Position numbers and translations under genes: made by a program
In this document: positions 1 to 10,097 of the stretch, piece after piece
Numbering within the stretch: position 1 is the first letter of the stretch
How the letters are laid out: every line of letters begins with the position of its first letter
Assembly (NCBI RefSeq): GCF_001425705.1
Contig: NZ_LMDC01000028.1
Coordinates: 787,536 to 851,535 of the forward strand
Direction: 5' to 3'
DNA from: Pelomonas sp. Root1217
Lineage (GTDB): Bacteria; Pseudomonadota; Gammaproteobacteria; Burkholderiales; Burkholderiaceae_C
DNA length: 64,000 bases
Notes under the pieces: generated by a model
Seen by the model: only the letters and a program-made list of their open reading frames with translations
What the model was told of the DNA's origin: nothing
The model's database searches: none

Positions 1-79
1 AGCCGGTTGTTCGCGCTGCGGCATGCGGGCGTGTCGCCGCGGGCCTGGCTTCAACAGCACGGGTAGTAAAGTGCCGCAA

Positions 80-418
80 ATGCATCGCGCCGGTCGCTTC
101 GCCCTGCTCTGCCTGCTGCTCGTGCTGCTGCCCCTGCGCAGCCTGCTCGCGGCCGGCCAGCTGGGCTGCGAGCCGGTGCCGGTGCCCACGCAAGAGCAAC
201 ACGCCGGCCATGACCACCAGGGCATGCATGGCGACGCCCACGACCACGCGGCCAAGCCCTGCAAGCTCTGCGCGCCCTGTTGCCTGGCCGCCGCGCCGCC
301 GCCCGTGCTGACGCTGGACGCGGCGCCTGCCGCACCGGCCTTGCGCGTGGCCCAGGCGCCGGCCGAGCCCTGGGCTGGCGTCGTGCCGCCGCTGCCCGAC
401 CCGCCTCCCAGGGGCTGA
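80..418 (+). CDS. His/Cys-rich exported putative metal-binding protein
   Basis: A 112-residue protein with a basic N-terminus followed by a Leu-rich hydrophobic stretch (about residues 6-24), fitting a signal peptide. The mature part has a His-rich segment (HAGHDHQGMHGDAHDH) and a Cys cluster (CKLCAPCC), then a Pro/Ala-rich tail. Such His and Cys groupings bind Cu(I), Ag(I) or Zn(II) in periplasmic resistance proteins, which fits the downstream efflux lipoprotein and multicopper oxidase on the same strand. I chose the ATG at 80 because it begins the signal peptide; an in-frame upstream start at 23 would add a non-signal extension. It resembles the short DUF2946-like proteins found in copper loci, but the assignment is by appearance only. 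Confidence 0.6.
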   Translation: MHRAGRFALLCLLLVLLPLRSLLAAGQLGCEPVPVPTQEQHAGHDHQGMHGDAHDHAAKPCKLCAPCCLAAAPPPVLTLDAAPAAPALRVAQAPAEPWAGVVPPLPDPPPRG

Positions 419-502
419 GCTTCCCTTCGCTGCTGTTACTGCCGCTGTTCCCGCCGCTGCAAAGCGCGGCGGGCGTCTTCGCACCGCCCCGAGAGGCCCT
501 GC

Positions 503-1873
503 ATGCATTCCCTTCCCTTCGCCCGCACCTGCGGGCTCGCGCTGCTGACTGCGCTGGCTGGCTGCGCCACCGCGCCACCCGACAGCATCGCCCCCGTCTC
601 CAGGCTGACCGAACCGCACACCGCCCAGCCACTGTCGGCCACCCTGCCCTCTGCTGATCAGATTGCCCAGCGACTGCGAGAACCGCTGACGGCCGATGCT
701 GCCGTGCAGCTCGCGCTGCAGAACAATCGCGGGTTGCAGGCGCGGCTGGCGCGCCTGGGCGTCACTGCTGCCGAGGTTGATGCGGCCGGCCGCCTGCCCA
801 ACCCGGGCTTTCGCTTCAGCCGCCTGACGCGCGGCAGCGAGGTTGAGCTGGAGCGTGGCTGGCACATCGACCTTGCGCGCCTGCTGACCCTGCCCCTGAT
901 GCGCGCCGCCGAGCAGCGCCGCCTGCAGGCCGAGCAGCAGCAGGCCGCCGCCGACACGCTAGCCTTGGCCGCCGACACACGCCGCGCCTGGGTGCGCGCC
1001 GTCGCGGCCGAGGAAGCACTGGCCTATCGCCGCCAGGTGCTGGAAGCCGCCGAGGCGGGCGCGGAACTCGCGCGCCGCATGCAGGCCGCCGGCAACTTCA
1101 ATGCTTTGGCGCGGGCCCGCGAGCAGGGCTTCGAGGCGGATGCCCGACTCGCCTTGGCACGCGCCGAGGCGCAGCGCCTCGCCGCACGCGAACGCCTCGT
1201 GCGCCTGCTCAGCCTGGAGGACGGCAGCGCGCTGCGCCTGCCCGAGCGCCTGCCCGAGCTGCCAGCCACGCCGAGAGAGCAGGCTGGCGTCGAAGCGCAA
1301 GCCCTGGCTCAGCGCCTGGACGTGCAAGCGGCGCGGCTGACTCTGGAGCAATCCGCACGCCAGCTTGACCTGGCCCGAATGACGCGCTGGGTGTCGATGC
1401 TGGAGCTGGGCACGGTACGCAACTCGTCCAACGAACAGCCCACCCAACGCGGCTGGGAGGTGGCGCTGGAACTGCCGATCTTCGGCCCCGGCCCCCAACC
1501 GAAGGCTGAGGCGCTGGCCCGCGAAGCCGCACATGGGGCCGCGGATACGGCCATCCAGGCCCGGTCCGAAGCCCGCGAGGCATACGGCCTTTACCGCAGC
1601 GCCTTCGACGTCGCCCGCCAGCACCGGGACGAACTGCTACCGCTGGCCCGGCGCGTCTCCGGCGAACAGCTGCTGCGCTACAACGCCATGCTGATCGGCG
1701 TCTTCGAGCTCCTGGCCGATGCCCGCGCCCAGGTCGCAGCCGTCAACGCCACGCAGGAGGCGCTGCGCGACTTCTGGATCGCCCAGGCCGACCTCGACCA
1801 GGCCCTCGTCGGCCGTGTCACGCCGGCCCTGCCCCAGGCCGCCGCCACCGCACCCGCCGCGGCAACCCACTGA
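503..1873 (+). CDS. TolC-family outer membrane efflux lipoprotein (CusC-like)
   Basis: A 456-residue protein with a lipoprotein signal: hydrophobic segment then LAGC, putting the lipidated Cys at residue 21. The rest is Ala/Leu/Arg/Glu-rich helical sequence in two similar halves, the pattern of TolC-type proteins that trimerise into an outer-membrane channel with a periplasmic helical tunnel. It lies between a metal-binding-type protein and a multicopper oxidase (14 bp gap), so its likely job is export of copper or silver as part of a CusCBA-type pump. The inner-membrane pump and adaptor are not in the window and could lie upstream. Family call is firm; substrate is inferred from context. Confidence 0.85.
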   Translation: MHSLPFARTCGLALLTALAGCATAPPDSIAPVSRLTEPHTAQPLSATLPSADQIAQRLREPLTADAAVQLALQNNRGLQARLARLGVTAAEVDAAGRLPNPGFRFSRLTRGSEVELERGWHIDLARLLTLPLMRAAEQRRLQAEQQQAAADTLALAADTRRAWVRAVAAEEALAYRRQVLEAAEAGAELARRMQAAGNFNALARAREQGFEADARLALARAEAQRLAARERLVRLLSLEDGSALRLPERLPELPATPREQAGVEAQALAQRLDVQAARLTLEQSARQLDLARMTRWVSMLELGTVRNSSNEQPTQRGWEVALELPIFGPGPQPKAEALAREAAHGAADTAIQARSEAREAYGLYRSAFDVARQHRDELLPLARRVSGEQLLRYNAMLIGVFELLADARAQVAAVNATQEALRDFWIAQADLDQALVGRVTPALPQAAATAPAAATH

Positions 1874-1887
1874 ACCCCGAGGATCCC

Positions 1888-3252
1888 ATGCTCAATCGAC
1901 GCTCCCTGCTCGCTGGCACCTCGCTGGCCGCGGTGTCCACCGTGGCGCTCGCTGCCTTGCCCGAACCCGTCATCCAGACCTCGCCCGACACGCAAGCCCC
2001 TCTCGTGCCGCCCAATGGCCGCTCTTACAACCCCGTCGTCACGCTGAACGGCTGGACGGCGCCCTGGCGCATGAACGCCGGCGTCAAGGAATTCCACCTC
2101 GTCGCCGAGCCCGTCGTGCGCGAGATGGCACCGGGCTTCACGGCGCGCCTGTGGGGCTACAACGGCCAAAGCCCCGGCCCGACCATCGAGGTCGTCGAGG
2201 GCGACCGCGTGCGCATCTACGTGACCAACCGCCTGCCCGAACCCACCAGCATGCATTGGCACGGCCAGCGCCTGCCCAATGGCATGGACGGCGTGTCCGG
2301 CCTGACGCAGCCGCCGATCCCGCCGGGCAAGACCTGGGTATATGAATTCATCGCCCGCCGGCCGGGCACTTTCATGTACCACCCGCATGCCGACGAGATG
2401 GTGCAGATGGCCATGGGCATGATGGGCCTGTGGATCACGCATCCCAAGGCGAAGCACCCGCAGATCGCCGACGTGGACCGCGATTACGCCTTCCTGCTCA
2501 ATGCCTATGACATCGAGCCCGGCAGCGCGACGCCGAAGGTGATGACCATGCTCGACTTCAACCTGTGGAGCTGGAACAGCCGCATCTTTCCGGGTATCGC
2601 GCCGCTCGTCGCGCGCCAGGGCGACCGCGTGCGCATCCGCATCGGCAACCTGACGATGACCAACCACCCCATGCACATCCATGGCCATGAGTTCGAGGTC
2701 ACCGGCACCGATGGCGGCCCGGTGCCACGCACGGCGCGCTGGCCCGAAGTGACGACCGACATCGCGGTCGGTCAGATGCGCCAGATCGAGCTCATCGCCG
2801 ACGAGGAAGGCGACTGGGCCTTCCACTGCCACAAGGCCCATCACACGATGAATGCGATGGGGCATGACGTGCCGACGATGCTGGGCGTGGATGCCAGCGA
2901 CCTGGAGGCCAAGATCCGCAAGCTGGTGCCCGGCTACATGGCCATGGGCCATAGCGGCATGCACGAGATGACGGAGATGAGCATGCCGGGGCCGGAGAAC
3001 ACGGCGCCGATGATGGCCGGCGACGGTCCGTTTGGGGCGATCGCCATGGGCGGCATGTTCAGCATGCTCAAGGTCAGGCGCGGGCTGAAGCGGGGCGACT
3101 ACAGCGACCCGGGTTGGTTCCAGCACCCGGCAGGCACTCTGGCGCGTGAGGTGGGTGAGGCGCCTCTTGCTGCCGAGGCACCCGGCTCGGCAGCTCCAGA
3201 CGCCCGGGTGCAAGTGCAGGTGCGCAAGCCCGGCGGGCATCACCAACACTGA
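1888..3252 (+). CDS. multicopper oxidase (copper-resistance type)
   Basis: A 454-residue exported oxidase. The N-terminus has an RR pair followed by a hydrophobic stretch (NRRSLLAG, residues 3-10), consistent with Tat export of a folded copper enzyme. All copper motifs are present: HWHG (123-126), HPH (165-167), HPMHIHGH (260-267) and HCHxxxHxxxxM (313-324), the last supplying type-1 copper ligands. The C-terminal third is rich in Met and His (about 312-365) and ends GGHHQH, as in CopA/CueO-type enzymes that oxidise Cu(I). It is shorter than classical PcoA/CopA (about 600). It follows the efflux lipoprotein by 14 bp, so they are probably cotranscribed. Confidence 0.9.
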   Translation: MLNRRSLLAGTSLAAVSTVALAALPEPVIQTSPDTQAPLVPPNGRSYNPVVTLNGWTAPWRMNAGVKEFHLVAEPVVREMAPGFTARLWGYNGQSPGPTIEVVEGDRVRIYVTNRLPEPTSMHWHGQRLPNGMDGVSGLTQPPIPPGKTWVYEFIARRPGTFMYHPHADEMVQMAMGMMGLWITHPKAKHPQIADVDRDYAFLLNAYDIEPGSATPKVMTMLDFNLWSWNSRIFPGIAPLVARQGDRVRIRIGNLTMTNHPMHIHGHEFEVTGTDGGPVPRTARWPEVTTDIAVGQMRQIELIADEEGDWAFHCHKAHHTMNAMGHDVPTMLGVDASDLEAKIRKLVPGYMAMGHSGMHEMTEMSMPGPENTAPMMAGDGPFGAIAMGGMFSMLKVRRGLKRGDYSDPGWFQHPAGTLAREVGEAPLAAEAPGSAAPDARVQVQVRKPGGHHQH

Positions 3253-3394
3253 CGGCGAGACGCATCGGCGCTTTTTGCGAGCCCTCGGCGGAGCGGATCG
3301 AAACACCGACAGGGCCCGCCTCACGCGTTCGCTGGCGCGGCATCCTCCGTCACGCTCCGGCAGTTGACGCGAAGGGCGGATTCAGACCCGGCGC

Positions 3395-3595
3395 TTAAGT
3401 GGTCTCGCGAATCTTGGTTGCACCAGCGCGCAGACCCGCCAGGAAGACGGCGCGCGGCGGCGGCGGCGGGTCCATTTCCCATCCTGACTGGTAGTCCTGC
3501 CAAGCGGCCTCTTCCGCTTCAGTAGCGCCGCCGCCATCGACGGCCACCCGGATCTCGCCGGTGAGTGCCGCGAGAAATCTCTTGATCAGGCTCAC
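3395..3595 (-). CDS. small hypothetical protein
   Basis: A 66-residue reading frame starting with GTG, preceded by a strong Shine-Dalgarno-like GGGGAGGGG a few bases upstream. It begins MSLIKRFLAALTGEIRVAV and has a run of five prolines near residue 43. No signal peptide or domain is recognised. The gene lies between the convergent multicopper oxidase and the tRNA-Ser/serS unit. The good ribosome binding site is the main argument that it is real; it could be a chance frame in GC-rich DNA. Confidence 0.4.
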   Translation of the reverse strand: MSLIKRFLAALTGEIRVAVDGGGATEAEEAAWQDYQSGWEMDPPPPPRAVFLAGLRAGATKIRETT

Positions 3596-3722
3596 GGGCC
3601 CCTCCCCGAAATTTGTACCTTTTTATTGGGACAAAGCATCGCACGACTGGGCGTGTTCTGGAAACGTGGCGCAGGCAGCGTGACAGGTTTGCGACAGCTG
3701 CCGCAGACGCCAGCGCAAAAGC

Positions 3723-3751
3723 AAAAAGGCCAGTCCGATTGGACTGGCCTT
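3723..3751 (-). terminator. Rho-independent terminator after tRNA-Ser
   Basis: A perfect 11-bp inverted repeat (3726-3736 with 3741-3751) around a 4-nt loop. Read on the minus strand the hairpin is followed by a run of T. It lies just beyond the 3' end of tRNA-Ser and would end a serS-tRNA transcript. Confidence 0.85.
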
Positions 3752-3755
3752 GTGC

Positions 3756-3843
3756 TGGAGGAGAGGGGGGGATTCGAACCCCCGAGACGTTACCGTCCGC
3801 CTGATTTCGAGTCAGGTACATTCAACCACTCTGCCACCTCTCC
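3756..3843 (-). tRNA. tRNA-Ser (anticodon CGA)
   Basis: The minus strand folds as a class II tRNA. The acceptor stem is GGAGAGG with CCTCTCC and the anticodon stem CCTGA/TCAGG carries loop CTCGAAA, giving anticodon CGA for UCG codons. A long variable arm follows, then a TPsiC arm with GGTTCGAATCC, and an encoded CCA at 3756-3758. It lies 47 bp downstream of serS on the same strand and ahead of a terminator, so the synthetase and one of its tRNA substrates may share a transcript. Confidence 0.95.
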
Positions 3844-3890
3844 GAATCTGGTGCGAGCTGAGCCCAGCATTATAGCCAGGCTTTTAAAGC

Positions 3891-5195
<1,305 letters not shown>

Positions 5196-5214
5196 TCAGG
5201 AATCGAATACGAAA

Positions 5215-5237
5215 GCGGCGCCGATGTCAGGCGCCGC
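5215..5237 (-). terminator. hairpin after ispH, probable terminator
   Basis: An 8-bp perfect GC-rich inverted repeat (5215-5222 with 5230-5237, 7-nt loop) followed on the minus strand by TTTCG. It lies between the end of ispH and the start of serS and could separate their transcripts. The T-run is short. Confidence 0.5.
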
Positions 5238-5258
5238 CGGGAGCTGGGAGCACCGGCA

Positions 5259-6239
5259 TCAAGATCGCGAGGAACTGACCTCGGCCATGGACTTGTCGCC
5301 CAGCCCCATCGGCAACGGGAAGCGAACATGCTCCTCCACGCCCGGCAGGCTACGCACCGTGGTGGCGCCCAGCGCGCGCAGGCGGTCAATGACGGCCTGC
5401 ACCAGCACATCGGGCGCCGAGGCGCCGGCCGTCAGACCCACACGGGCCCGACCCTCCAGCCACTCGGCCTTCAGGTCTTCGGCGGCATCGACCATGTAGC
5501 CCGGCGTGCCCAGGCGCTCGGCCAGTTCGCGCAGACGGTTGCTGTTGGAACTGGTGGGGCTGCCGACAACGATGACGACGTCCACCTGGGGCGCCAGCAC
5601 CTTGACGGCGTCCTGGCGGTTCTGCGTGGCGTAGCAGATGTCCTGCTGCTTGGGTTCGCGCACCTGGGGGAAGACGCGCTTCACCTCGGCCAGGATCTCG
5701 GCCGCGTCGTCCACGCTCAGCGTGGTTTGCGTGACGACGGCGAGCTTGCCCTGGTCACGCACCTGCACCTTGGCCACATCCTCGACCTCTTCGACAAGGA
5801 AGATGCCCTCGGACAGCTGGCCCATCGTGCCTTCGACCTCGGGGTGGCCCTTGTGGCCGATCATGATGAACTCGTAGCCCTCACGGTGCAGCTTGGCCAC
5901 CTCCACGTGGACCTTGGTGACCAGCGGGCAGGTCGCGTCAAAGACCTGGAAGCCGCGCGCGGCGGCCTCACGGCGCACTTCCTGGCTGACGCCATGGGCG
6001 CTGAACACCAGCGTGGCGCCGGGCGGCACCTCGGCCAGGTCCTCGATGAAGATGGCGCCGCGGGACTTGAGGTCGTTGACGACGTAGGTGTTGTGGACGA
6101 TTTCGTGGCGCACGTAGATCGGCGAGCCGAACTTCAGCAGCGCGCGCTCGACGATCTCGATGGCGCGGTCCACGCCGGCGCAAAAGCCGCGCGGTTCGGC
6201 CAGCACCACTTCCTGGGGATGCAAAACAGCGTTCATCAA
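5259..6239 (-). CDS. ispH: 4-hydroxy-3-methylbut-2-enyl diphosphate reductase
   Basis: The last enzyme of the MEP isoprenoid pathway. This [4Fe-4S] enzyme converts HMBPP to IPP and DMAPP. The 326-residue protein shows the three cluster cysteines in their usual settings: RGFCAGV near residue 20, [11 protein letters not shown] near 103 and ICYATQNRQ near 200. The [13 protein letters not shown] and [11 protein letters not shown] segments are also conserved. Its start overlaps the stop of the upstream FKBP gene by 4 bp (ATGA), so the two are translationally coupled. The pairing with a SlpA-type FKBP is common in proteobacteria. Confidence 0.97.
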   Translation of the reverse strand: MMNAVLHPQEVVLAEPRGFCAGVDRAIEIVERALLKFGSPIYVRHEIVHNTYVVNDLKSRGAIFIEDLAEVPPGATLVFSAHGVSQEVRREAAARGFQVFDATCPLVTKVHVEVAKLHREGYEFIMIGHKGHPEVEGTMGQLSEGIFLVEEVEDVAKVQVRDQGKLAVVTQTTLSVDDAAEILAEVKRVFPQVREPKQQDICYATQNRQDAVKVLAPQVDVVIVVGSPTSSNSNRLRELAERLGTPGYMVDAAEDLKAEWLEGRARVGLTAGASAPDVLVQAVIDRLRALGATTVRSLPGVEEHVRFPLPMGLGDKSMAEVSSSRS

Positions 6240-6679
6240 AGCACCCCGATCACTTGGACTTCAAAGCTGACCGGCTGGCCAGCAAGCGGGTGGTTGAAGT
6301 CGAACAGCAGGGCTTCGTCGCCAAGTTCGCGAACGACGCCGGCATAGCCGCCCTGCCCGTCCGGGCCGGGGAATTGCACGACGTCACCGACGTTGTAGAC
6401 CTCGTCCGGGTCGCCCAGCTGCCGCAGCAGTGACAGCTTCACGCGCTGCAACAGCTCGGGGTTGCGTTCGCCGAACGCTTCGCCGGGCGCCAGCGCGAAA
6501 CGCTCATGCGCGCCCTCGGGCAGGCCGATGAGGCGCGCCTCGATGGCGGGCGACAGCTGGCCGGCACCGAGCGACAGCGTGGCGGGCTTGTCGTCAAAGG
6601 TGTTGACGATGTCGGCACCGTCCGGGCCCGAGAGCCGGTAATGCAAGGTCAGGAAGGACCCGGCCTGGATGGGGTTCAT
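6236..6679 (-). CDS. FKBP-type peptidyl-prolyl isomerase (SlpA-like)
   Basis: A 147-residue cytoplasmic FKBP of the SlyD/SlpA group, which isomerises peptidyl-proline bonds and acts as a chaperone. The FKBP core is split by an insert-in-flap domain, visible as the long segment after [15 protein letters not shown]. The sequence opens [13 protein letters not shown] and contains [22 protein letters not shown], both typical. It lacks the His-rich tail of SlyD, favouring SlpA (FkpB). The gene leads the ispH operon with a 4-bp overlap and is divergent from radC. Confidence 0.9.
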   Translation of the reverse strand: MNPIQAGSFLTLHYRLSGPDGADIVNTFDDKPATLSLGAGQLSPAIEARLIGLPEGAHERFALAPGEAFGERNPELLQRVKLSLLRQLGDPDEVYNVGDVVQFPGPDGQGGYAGVVRELGDEALLFDFNHPLAGQPVSFEVQVIGVL

Positions 6680-6729
6680 GCGAGGAGGAAAAAGAAAAGG
6701 GAACGCTTGGCTAGACTGGCGCTGATTTT

Positions 6730-7404
6730 ATGTCGCTGACCCATCTGCCCCCTGAAGCCCGCCCGCGCGAGAAGCTGCTAGCCCGCGGCCCGCAGGCGCT
6801 GGCGGATGCCGAACTGCTGGCCTTGCTGCTGCGCACCGGCCTCCAGGGCTTGCCCGTGCTGCAGCTGGCGCAGAGCCTGCTGGACCGTTTTGGAGGCTGG
6901 GCGGGCCTGCTGGCGGCCAGCGTGCACGACCTCGGCAAAGTCAAGGGCCTGGGGCCCGCCAAACGCGCCGAGATTGCCGCCGTGCTGGAGATCGCGCGTC
7001 GCTCACTCAGGCAGCAACTGGCCGAGAAGCCGGCGCTGAATGACGTCGACACGGTCAAGACCTATCTGCGCCTGCATCTGGGCGCCCTGGGCCATGAGGT
7101 CTTCGCGGTGCTGTTCCTGGACGCGCAGTTGCGCCTGATCGCGATGGAAACGCTGTTCCATGGCTCGCTGACTCACACGACGGTGCACCCGCGCGAGGTC
7201 GTCAAGCGCGCGCTGGCCCTGGGCGCCGGTGCGGCCATCCTGGCCCACAACCACCCCAGCGGCGTGGCCGAGCCGTCGCGTGCCGATGAACTGCTGACCA
7301 AGCACCTGAGCCAGGCACTGGCCCTGGTGGACGTGCGCGTCGTCGATCATTTCATCGTCGGCGCAGACGAGGTGGTGTCCTTTGCCGAGCGGGGCCTGCT
7401 GTGA
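6730..7404 (+). CDS. radC: RadC family JAMM-domain protein
   Basis: A 224-residue protein of the RadC family. The N-terminal part has a helix-hairpin-helix-like segment ([15 protein letters not shown], about 64-78). The C-terminal JAMM/MPN+ domain carries the zinc motif [14 protein letters not shown] (about 173-186). Family members are called DNA repair proteins, although the original E. coli radC phenotype was traced to recG and the real role is unclear. It is divergent from the FKBP-ispH operon and overlaps the next gene by 4 bp. Confidence 0.95.
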   Translation: MSLTHLPPEARPREKLLARGPQALADAELLALLLRTGLQGLPVLQLAQSLLDRFGGWAGLLAASVHDLGKVKGLGPAKRAEIAAVLEIARRSLRQQLAEKPALNDVDTVKTYLRLHLGALGHEVFAVLFLDAQLRLIAMETLFHGSLTHTTVHPREVVKRALALGAGAAILAHNHPSGVAEPSRADELLTKHLSQALALVDVRVVDHFIVGADEVVSFAERGLL

Positions 7405-8048
7405 TCATCAAGACGGTGCGCAGCCTCGCCGACCTGAAGCCGTTGGCTCGTGAGCTGGCCGCGGCGAGGCTAGCGGCCGAGATCGAACGGGAGCGTGTCG
7501 CTGCGGCCCTGCGGCTGGCCGAGCAGGAGCGGCGCGTCTTCGAGTTGACCGTCGGTCCCGTGACGCCGCTGCGCAGCATGGACCGCTTCATCCACGACCT
7601 GGAGCAGCCCGCGCCAGAACCGCGCCAGCGCGAAGCAGATGAGCGCGCGGTGCTGCTGCAGGCGCTGTCGGACGAGATCGACGTCGACACGCTGCTGGAC
7701 ACCGACGAGACACTGAGCTTTCGCCGCGAAGGCATCAGCCTCGAGACGGTGCGCAAGCTGCGCCGCGGCCACTGGGCGCTGCAGGCCCAACTGGACCTGC
7801 ATGGCCTGCGCCGCGACGCGGCCCGTGAGGCCCTTGGGCAATTTATTCACGAGAGCGCCCGGCGTGGCCTGCGCTGCGTGCGCGTCGTGCACGGCAAGGG
7901 GCATGGCTCGCCCGGCCGCGAGCCTGTGCTCAAAGGCCGCGTGCGGCGCTGGTTGGTGCAGAAAAGCGAGGTGCTGGCCTTCGTGCAGGCACGCGCCAGC
8001 GACGGCGGGGCAGGGGCACTGATCGTGCTGCTGAGCGGAACGGCCTGA
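7401..8048 (+). CDS. Smr-domain protein
   Basis: A 215-residue protein starting with GTG inside the radC stop (GTGA overlap), so probably translationally coupled. The N-terminal half is charged and helical. The C-terminal half is a Smr (MutS2 C-terminal-like) domain with [11 protein letters not shown] (about 131-141) and the [12 protein letters not shown] loop (about 161-172), followed by a conserved helix. Stand-alone Smr proteins in proteobacteria are nucleases or ribosome-collision/RNA-cleavage factors (E. coli SmrB type). I cannot tell which group this belongs to. Confidence 0.88.
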   Translation: MIIKTVRSLADLKPLARELAAARLAAEIERERVAAALRLAEQERRVFELTVGPVTPLRSMDRFIHDLEQPAPEPRQREADERAVLLQALSDEIDVDTLLDTDETLSFRREGISLETVRKLRRGHWALQAQLDLHGLRRDAAREALGQFIHESARRGLRCVRVVHGKGHGSPGREPVLKGRVRRWLVQKSEVLAFVQARASDGGAGALIVLLSGTA

Positions 8049-8113
8049 CGCGCTGCTGACGGTGAATAACACCGAGCTGTCGCGTCGCACGCCTGACACG
8101 AGGTGCAACGCCA

Positions 8114-8143
8114 TTGACCGACGCCGTTAGCCCGGAGTAGTCT
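8114..8143 (+). promoter_or_regulatory. possible sigma-70 promoter of the TonB-like gene
   Basis: TTGACC at 8114-8119 and TAGTCT at 8138-8143 are 18 bp apart, in the 152-bp gap before the TonB-like gene. A good ribosome binding site (GAGGAGAG) sits just before its ATG. The -10 match is only moderate. Confidence 0.3.
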
Positions 8144-8200
8144 GGGCTCAAGCCGCCATCAGCGCGACATCCGGTTTCCCAGCCCCAACGAGGAGAGCCC

Positions 8201-8848
8201 ATGTCCCTTACCTTTTCCGATCGTGCGCCCCAGCCCAAGAGCTATCTGGGCATCGGTCTGGTTGTCGCCCTGCATCTGGCCGGGATCTACGCGCTGAGCG
8301 TCGGCCTCATCAAATCGCCACCCAGGCCGCCTGAAATCATCACGCTGAAGCCGCTGCCGCCTGACGTCGACCGCGAGCCACCACCCCCTGAGCCCCGGCC
8401 TGTTGTGAAGCCAACGCTGCAAGACCCGCAGCGCATCCTCGTGCCGCCGCCGGACATCAACATCGCCGCAACACAGGAACCACCGCTGATCAGCACAGCA
8501 GTCGCTCCCAAGGATCCGGGGCCGGTGATCACCACGCCAGGCTCGACGCAGGTCGCGACGCTGCCTCAGGTCGGCACGAAACCGCAAGTGCAGGCCCCTG
8601 GTGCCGTCTGCTCCGTGATGCCTCGCCCCGACGTCCCCGTGGTGAACTGGAGCGGCGAAGCCGTGCTGCAGGTCATCGCCACGGTGCGTGGTGGCCGCGT
8701 GGTCGGCAGCGATTTCCGTGTGATGCAGGGCGCCCTGGACAGCAAGACCAAGCGCTCACTGCAGCGCTCGGTCGAATCCGCCCTCGCCGGCTATCAATGC
8801 CAGGGCGACGCGACCTTCCAGCAGGACTTCGCGTTCAGGCTGGATTAA
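8201..8848 (+). CDS. TonB-like energy transducer protein
   Basis: A 215-residue protein with a short cytoplasmic N-terminus, one membrane helix (about 15-36) and a long Pro-rich periplasmic stretch (about 40-95, with PPPPEPRP). A C-terminal domain of about 80 residues resembles the TonB C-terminus (ending in GDATFQQDFAFRLD). TonB proteins pass proton-motive force from ExbB/ExbD to outer-membrane receptors. No exbB or exbD is adjacent, so it is a solitary, possibly accessory TonB, potentially serving one of the two large receptors further along. Its stop codon overlaps the stop of the convergent hemoglobin gene. Confidence 0.75.
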   Translation: MSLTFSDRAPQPKSYLGIGLVVALHLAGIYALSVGLIKSPPRPPEIITLKPLPPDVDREPPPPEPRPVVKPTLQDPQRILVPPPDINIAATQEPPLISTAVAPKDPGPVITTPGSTQVATLPQVGTKPQVQAPGAVCSVMPRPDVPVVNWSGEAVLQVIATVRGGRVVGSDFRVMQGALDSKTKRSLQRSVESALAGYQCQGDATFQQDFAFRLD

Positions 8849-9234
8849 ACGTTTCTCATCCAGTCGGCCGTGCCCGCAAAGGACTCGGCCAGCCGGGCCT
8901 GCAGGGCCGGGTCCATCCCGGTCTCCTGCATGGCCTGGGCCATGCAGGCCAGCCATTCATCGCGTTCGGCGATACCGATGCGAAACGGCATGTGGCGCGC
9001 CTTCAGCCGCGGGTGGCCGAAGCGGCTGATGTAGTGGTCCGGGCCACCGAGCCAGCCGCACAGGAACCAGAACAGCTTGTCGCGTGCTGCGTCCAGCGAA
9101 TCTCCATGCGCCGCGCGCAGCCGCGCATAGGCCGGCTCCAGGTCCATCAGGTCGTAGAAGCGGTCGACGAGCTCACGCACGCGAGCCTCGCCGCCTGCCC
9201 ATTCGAAGGCGGTGGTTGGGGTCTGATCAGCCAA
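8845..9234 (-). CDS. group II truncated hemoglobin
   Basis: A 129-residue 2-on-2 globin. The heme-ligating proximal His lies in the ISRFGHPRLKARHMPF segment (about residue 74). The FLCGWLGGPDHY segment and the Trp in the final third are typical of group II (trHbO/YjbI type). These cytoplasmic proteins bind O2, NO or sulfide and are linked to oxygen or nitrosative stress. The start overlaps the end of the FlhG-like gene by 8 bp, so it is the last gene of a diguanylate cyclase / ATPase / globin unit. Confidence 0.9.
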   Translation of the reverse strand: MADQTPTTAFEWAGGEARVRELVDRFYDLMDLEPAYARLRAAHGDSLDAARDKLFWFLCGWLGGPDHYISRFGHPRLKARHMPFRIGIAERDEWLACMAQAMQETGMDPALQARLAESFAGTADWMRNV

Positions 9235-10039
9235 GGAGCTTGGAGGCCAATGCCTTGATGGCCTGGGCTGCGTCGCAGCCGGGATAGTGCTCCAGCATCA
9301 GTTGCCGCTTGAGCACCGCCTGGCGCACGGCCTGGTCGGACTTGACCTCGCCATAGAGCTCGAGCCGGAAGTTCTGGCCCGGTACCGGGCCGACGAAGCG
9401 CTGCAGCACCTGCTGCAACTGGCCGCAGATCAGCTTGCCCTCGCCAACACGATTGGCCTGGTTGACGAGCAAGCCCACATGGCGGCGGTCCTGTTGCGTG
9501 GCAAGCACCTTGATGGTCGCGTAGGCGTCGGTCAGCGAGGTGGGCTCGGGCGTGGCGACGACGAGGACGTCGGTAGCCAGCGAGATAGCGAACAGCACGA
9601 CATCCGAAATGCCGGCACCGGTATCCAGCAGCACCCAGTCGAAGCGCGGCTTGACAAGGTCGATGATGTGCAGCAGCTTGTCGCGCACCTCGGGTGTCAG
9701 GCGCGAATACTCGACCATGCCCGAGCCGGCCAGCAGCACGGAGAAGCCGCCTGGCGCCGGCAGGATGGCTTGCTCCAGCGTGGCCTTTTCGGTGAAGACG
9801 TCGTGCAGCGTCAGCTTGGGGTGCAGGTTCAGCACCACGTCGAGATTGGCCAGCCCCAGGTCGGCGTCAAGTACCAGCACCTTCTGGCCTCGTGCTGCCA
9901 GTGCCGCGGCGAGGTTGGCGGTGACGAAGGTCTTGCCGACGCCGCCCTTGCCACTCGTGACGGCAAGGGTGCGGGCGCCAGCGCGCGTCGGGCGGGCCGC
10001 AGTGGACGGGGAAGCAGCAGGATCGGAGGTCGAAGTCAT
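9227..10039 (-). CDS. MinD/ParA family ATPase, FlhG-like
   Basis: A 270-residue deviant Walker-A ATPase. SGKGGVGKT is at about 29-37, the Walker A' / switch region is LDADLGLANLDV, and LLDTGAG is the Walker B region. The sequence after DADLGLANLD (VVLNLHPKLTLHDVF) and the LLAGSGMVEYSRL segment resemble FlhG/FleN, which set flagellar number, more than MinD or plasmid ParA. No flhF or flagellar structural gene is adjacent, although cheR-cheD-cheB lie 1 kb away. It lies downstream of the diguanylate cyclase and overlaps the hemoglobin gene. Family call is firm; the FlhG role is likely but not proven. Confidence 0.8.
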   Translation of the reverse strand: MTSTSDPAASPSTAARPTRAGARTLAVTSGKGGVGKTFVTANLAAALAARGQKVLVLDADLGLANLDVVLNLHPKLTLHDVFTEKATLEQAILPAPGGFSVLLAGSGMVEYSRLTPEVRDKLLHIIDLVKPRFDWVLLDTGAGISDVVLFAISLATDVLVVATPEPTSLTDAYATIKVLATQQDRRHVGLLVNQANRVGEGKLICGQLQQVLQRFVGPVPGQNFRLELYGEVKSDQAVRQAVLKRQLMLEHYPGCDAAQAIKALASKLLG

Positions 10040-10097
10040 TCGGAAACCTCCGTGCTACGCACTGCGGTGCGAGCCCTTTCGGGCGGCCGTGCAGGTC

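Noticed and set aside
1678-3324. 548-codon minus-strand open frame opposite the multicopper oxidase
   Set aside because: Antisense shadow; the plus strand has all the copper-binding motifs.
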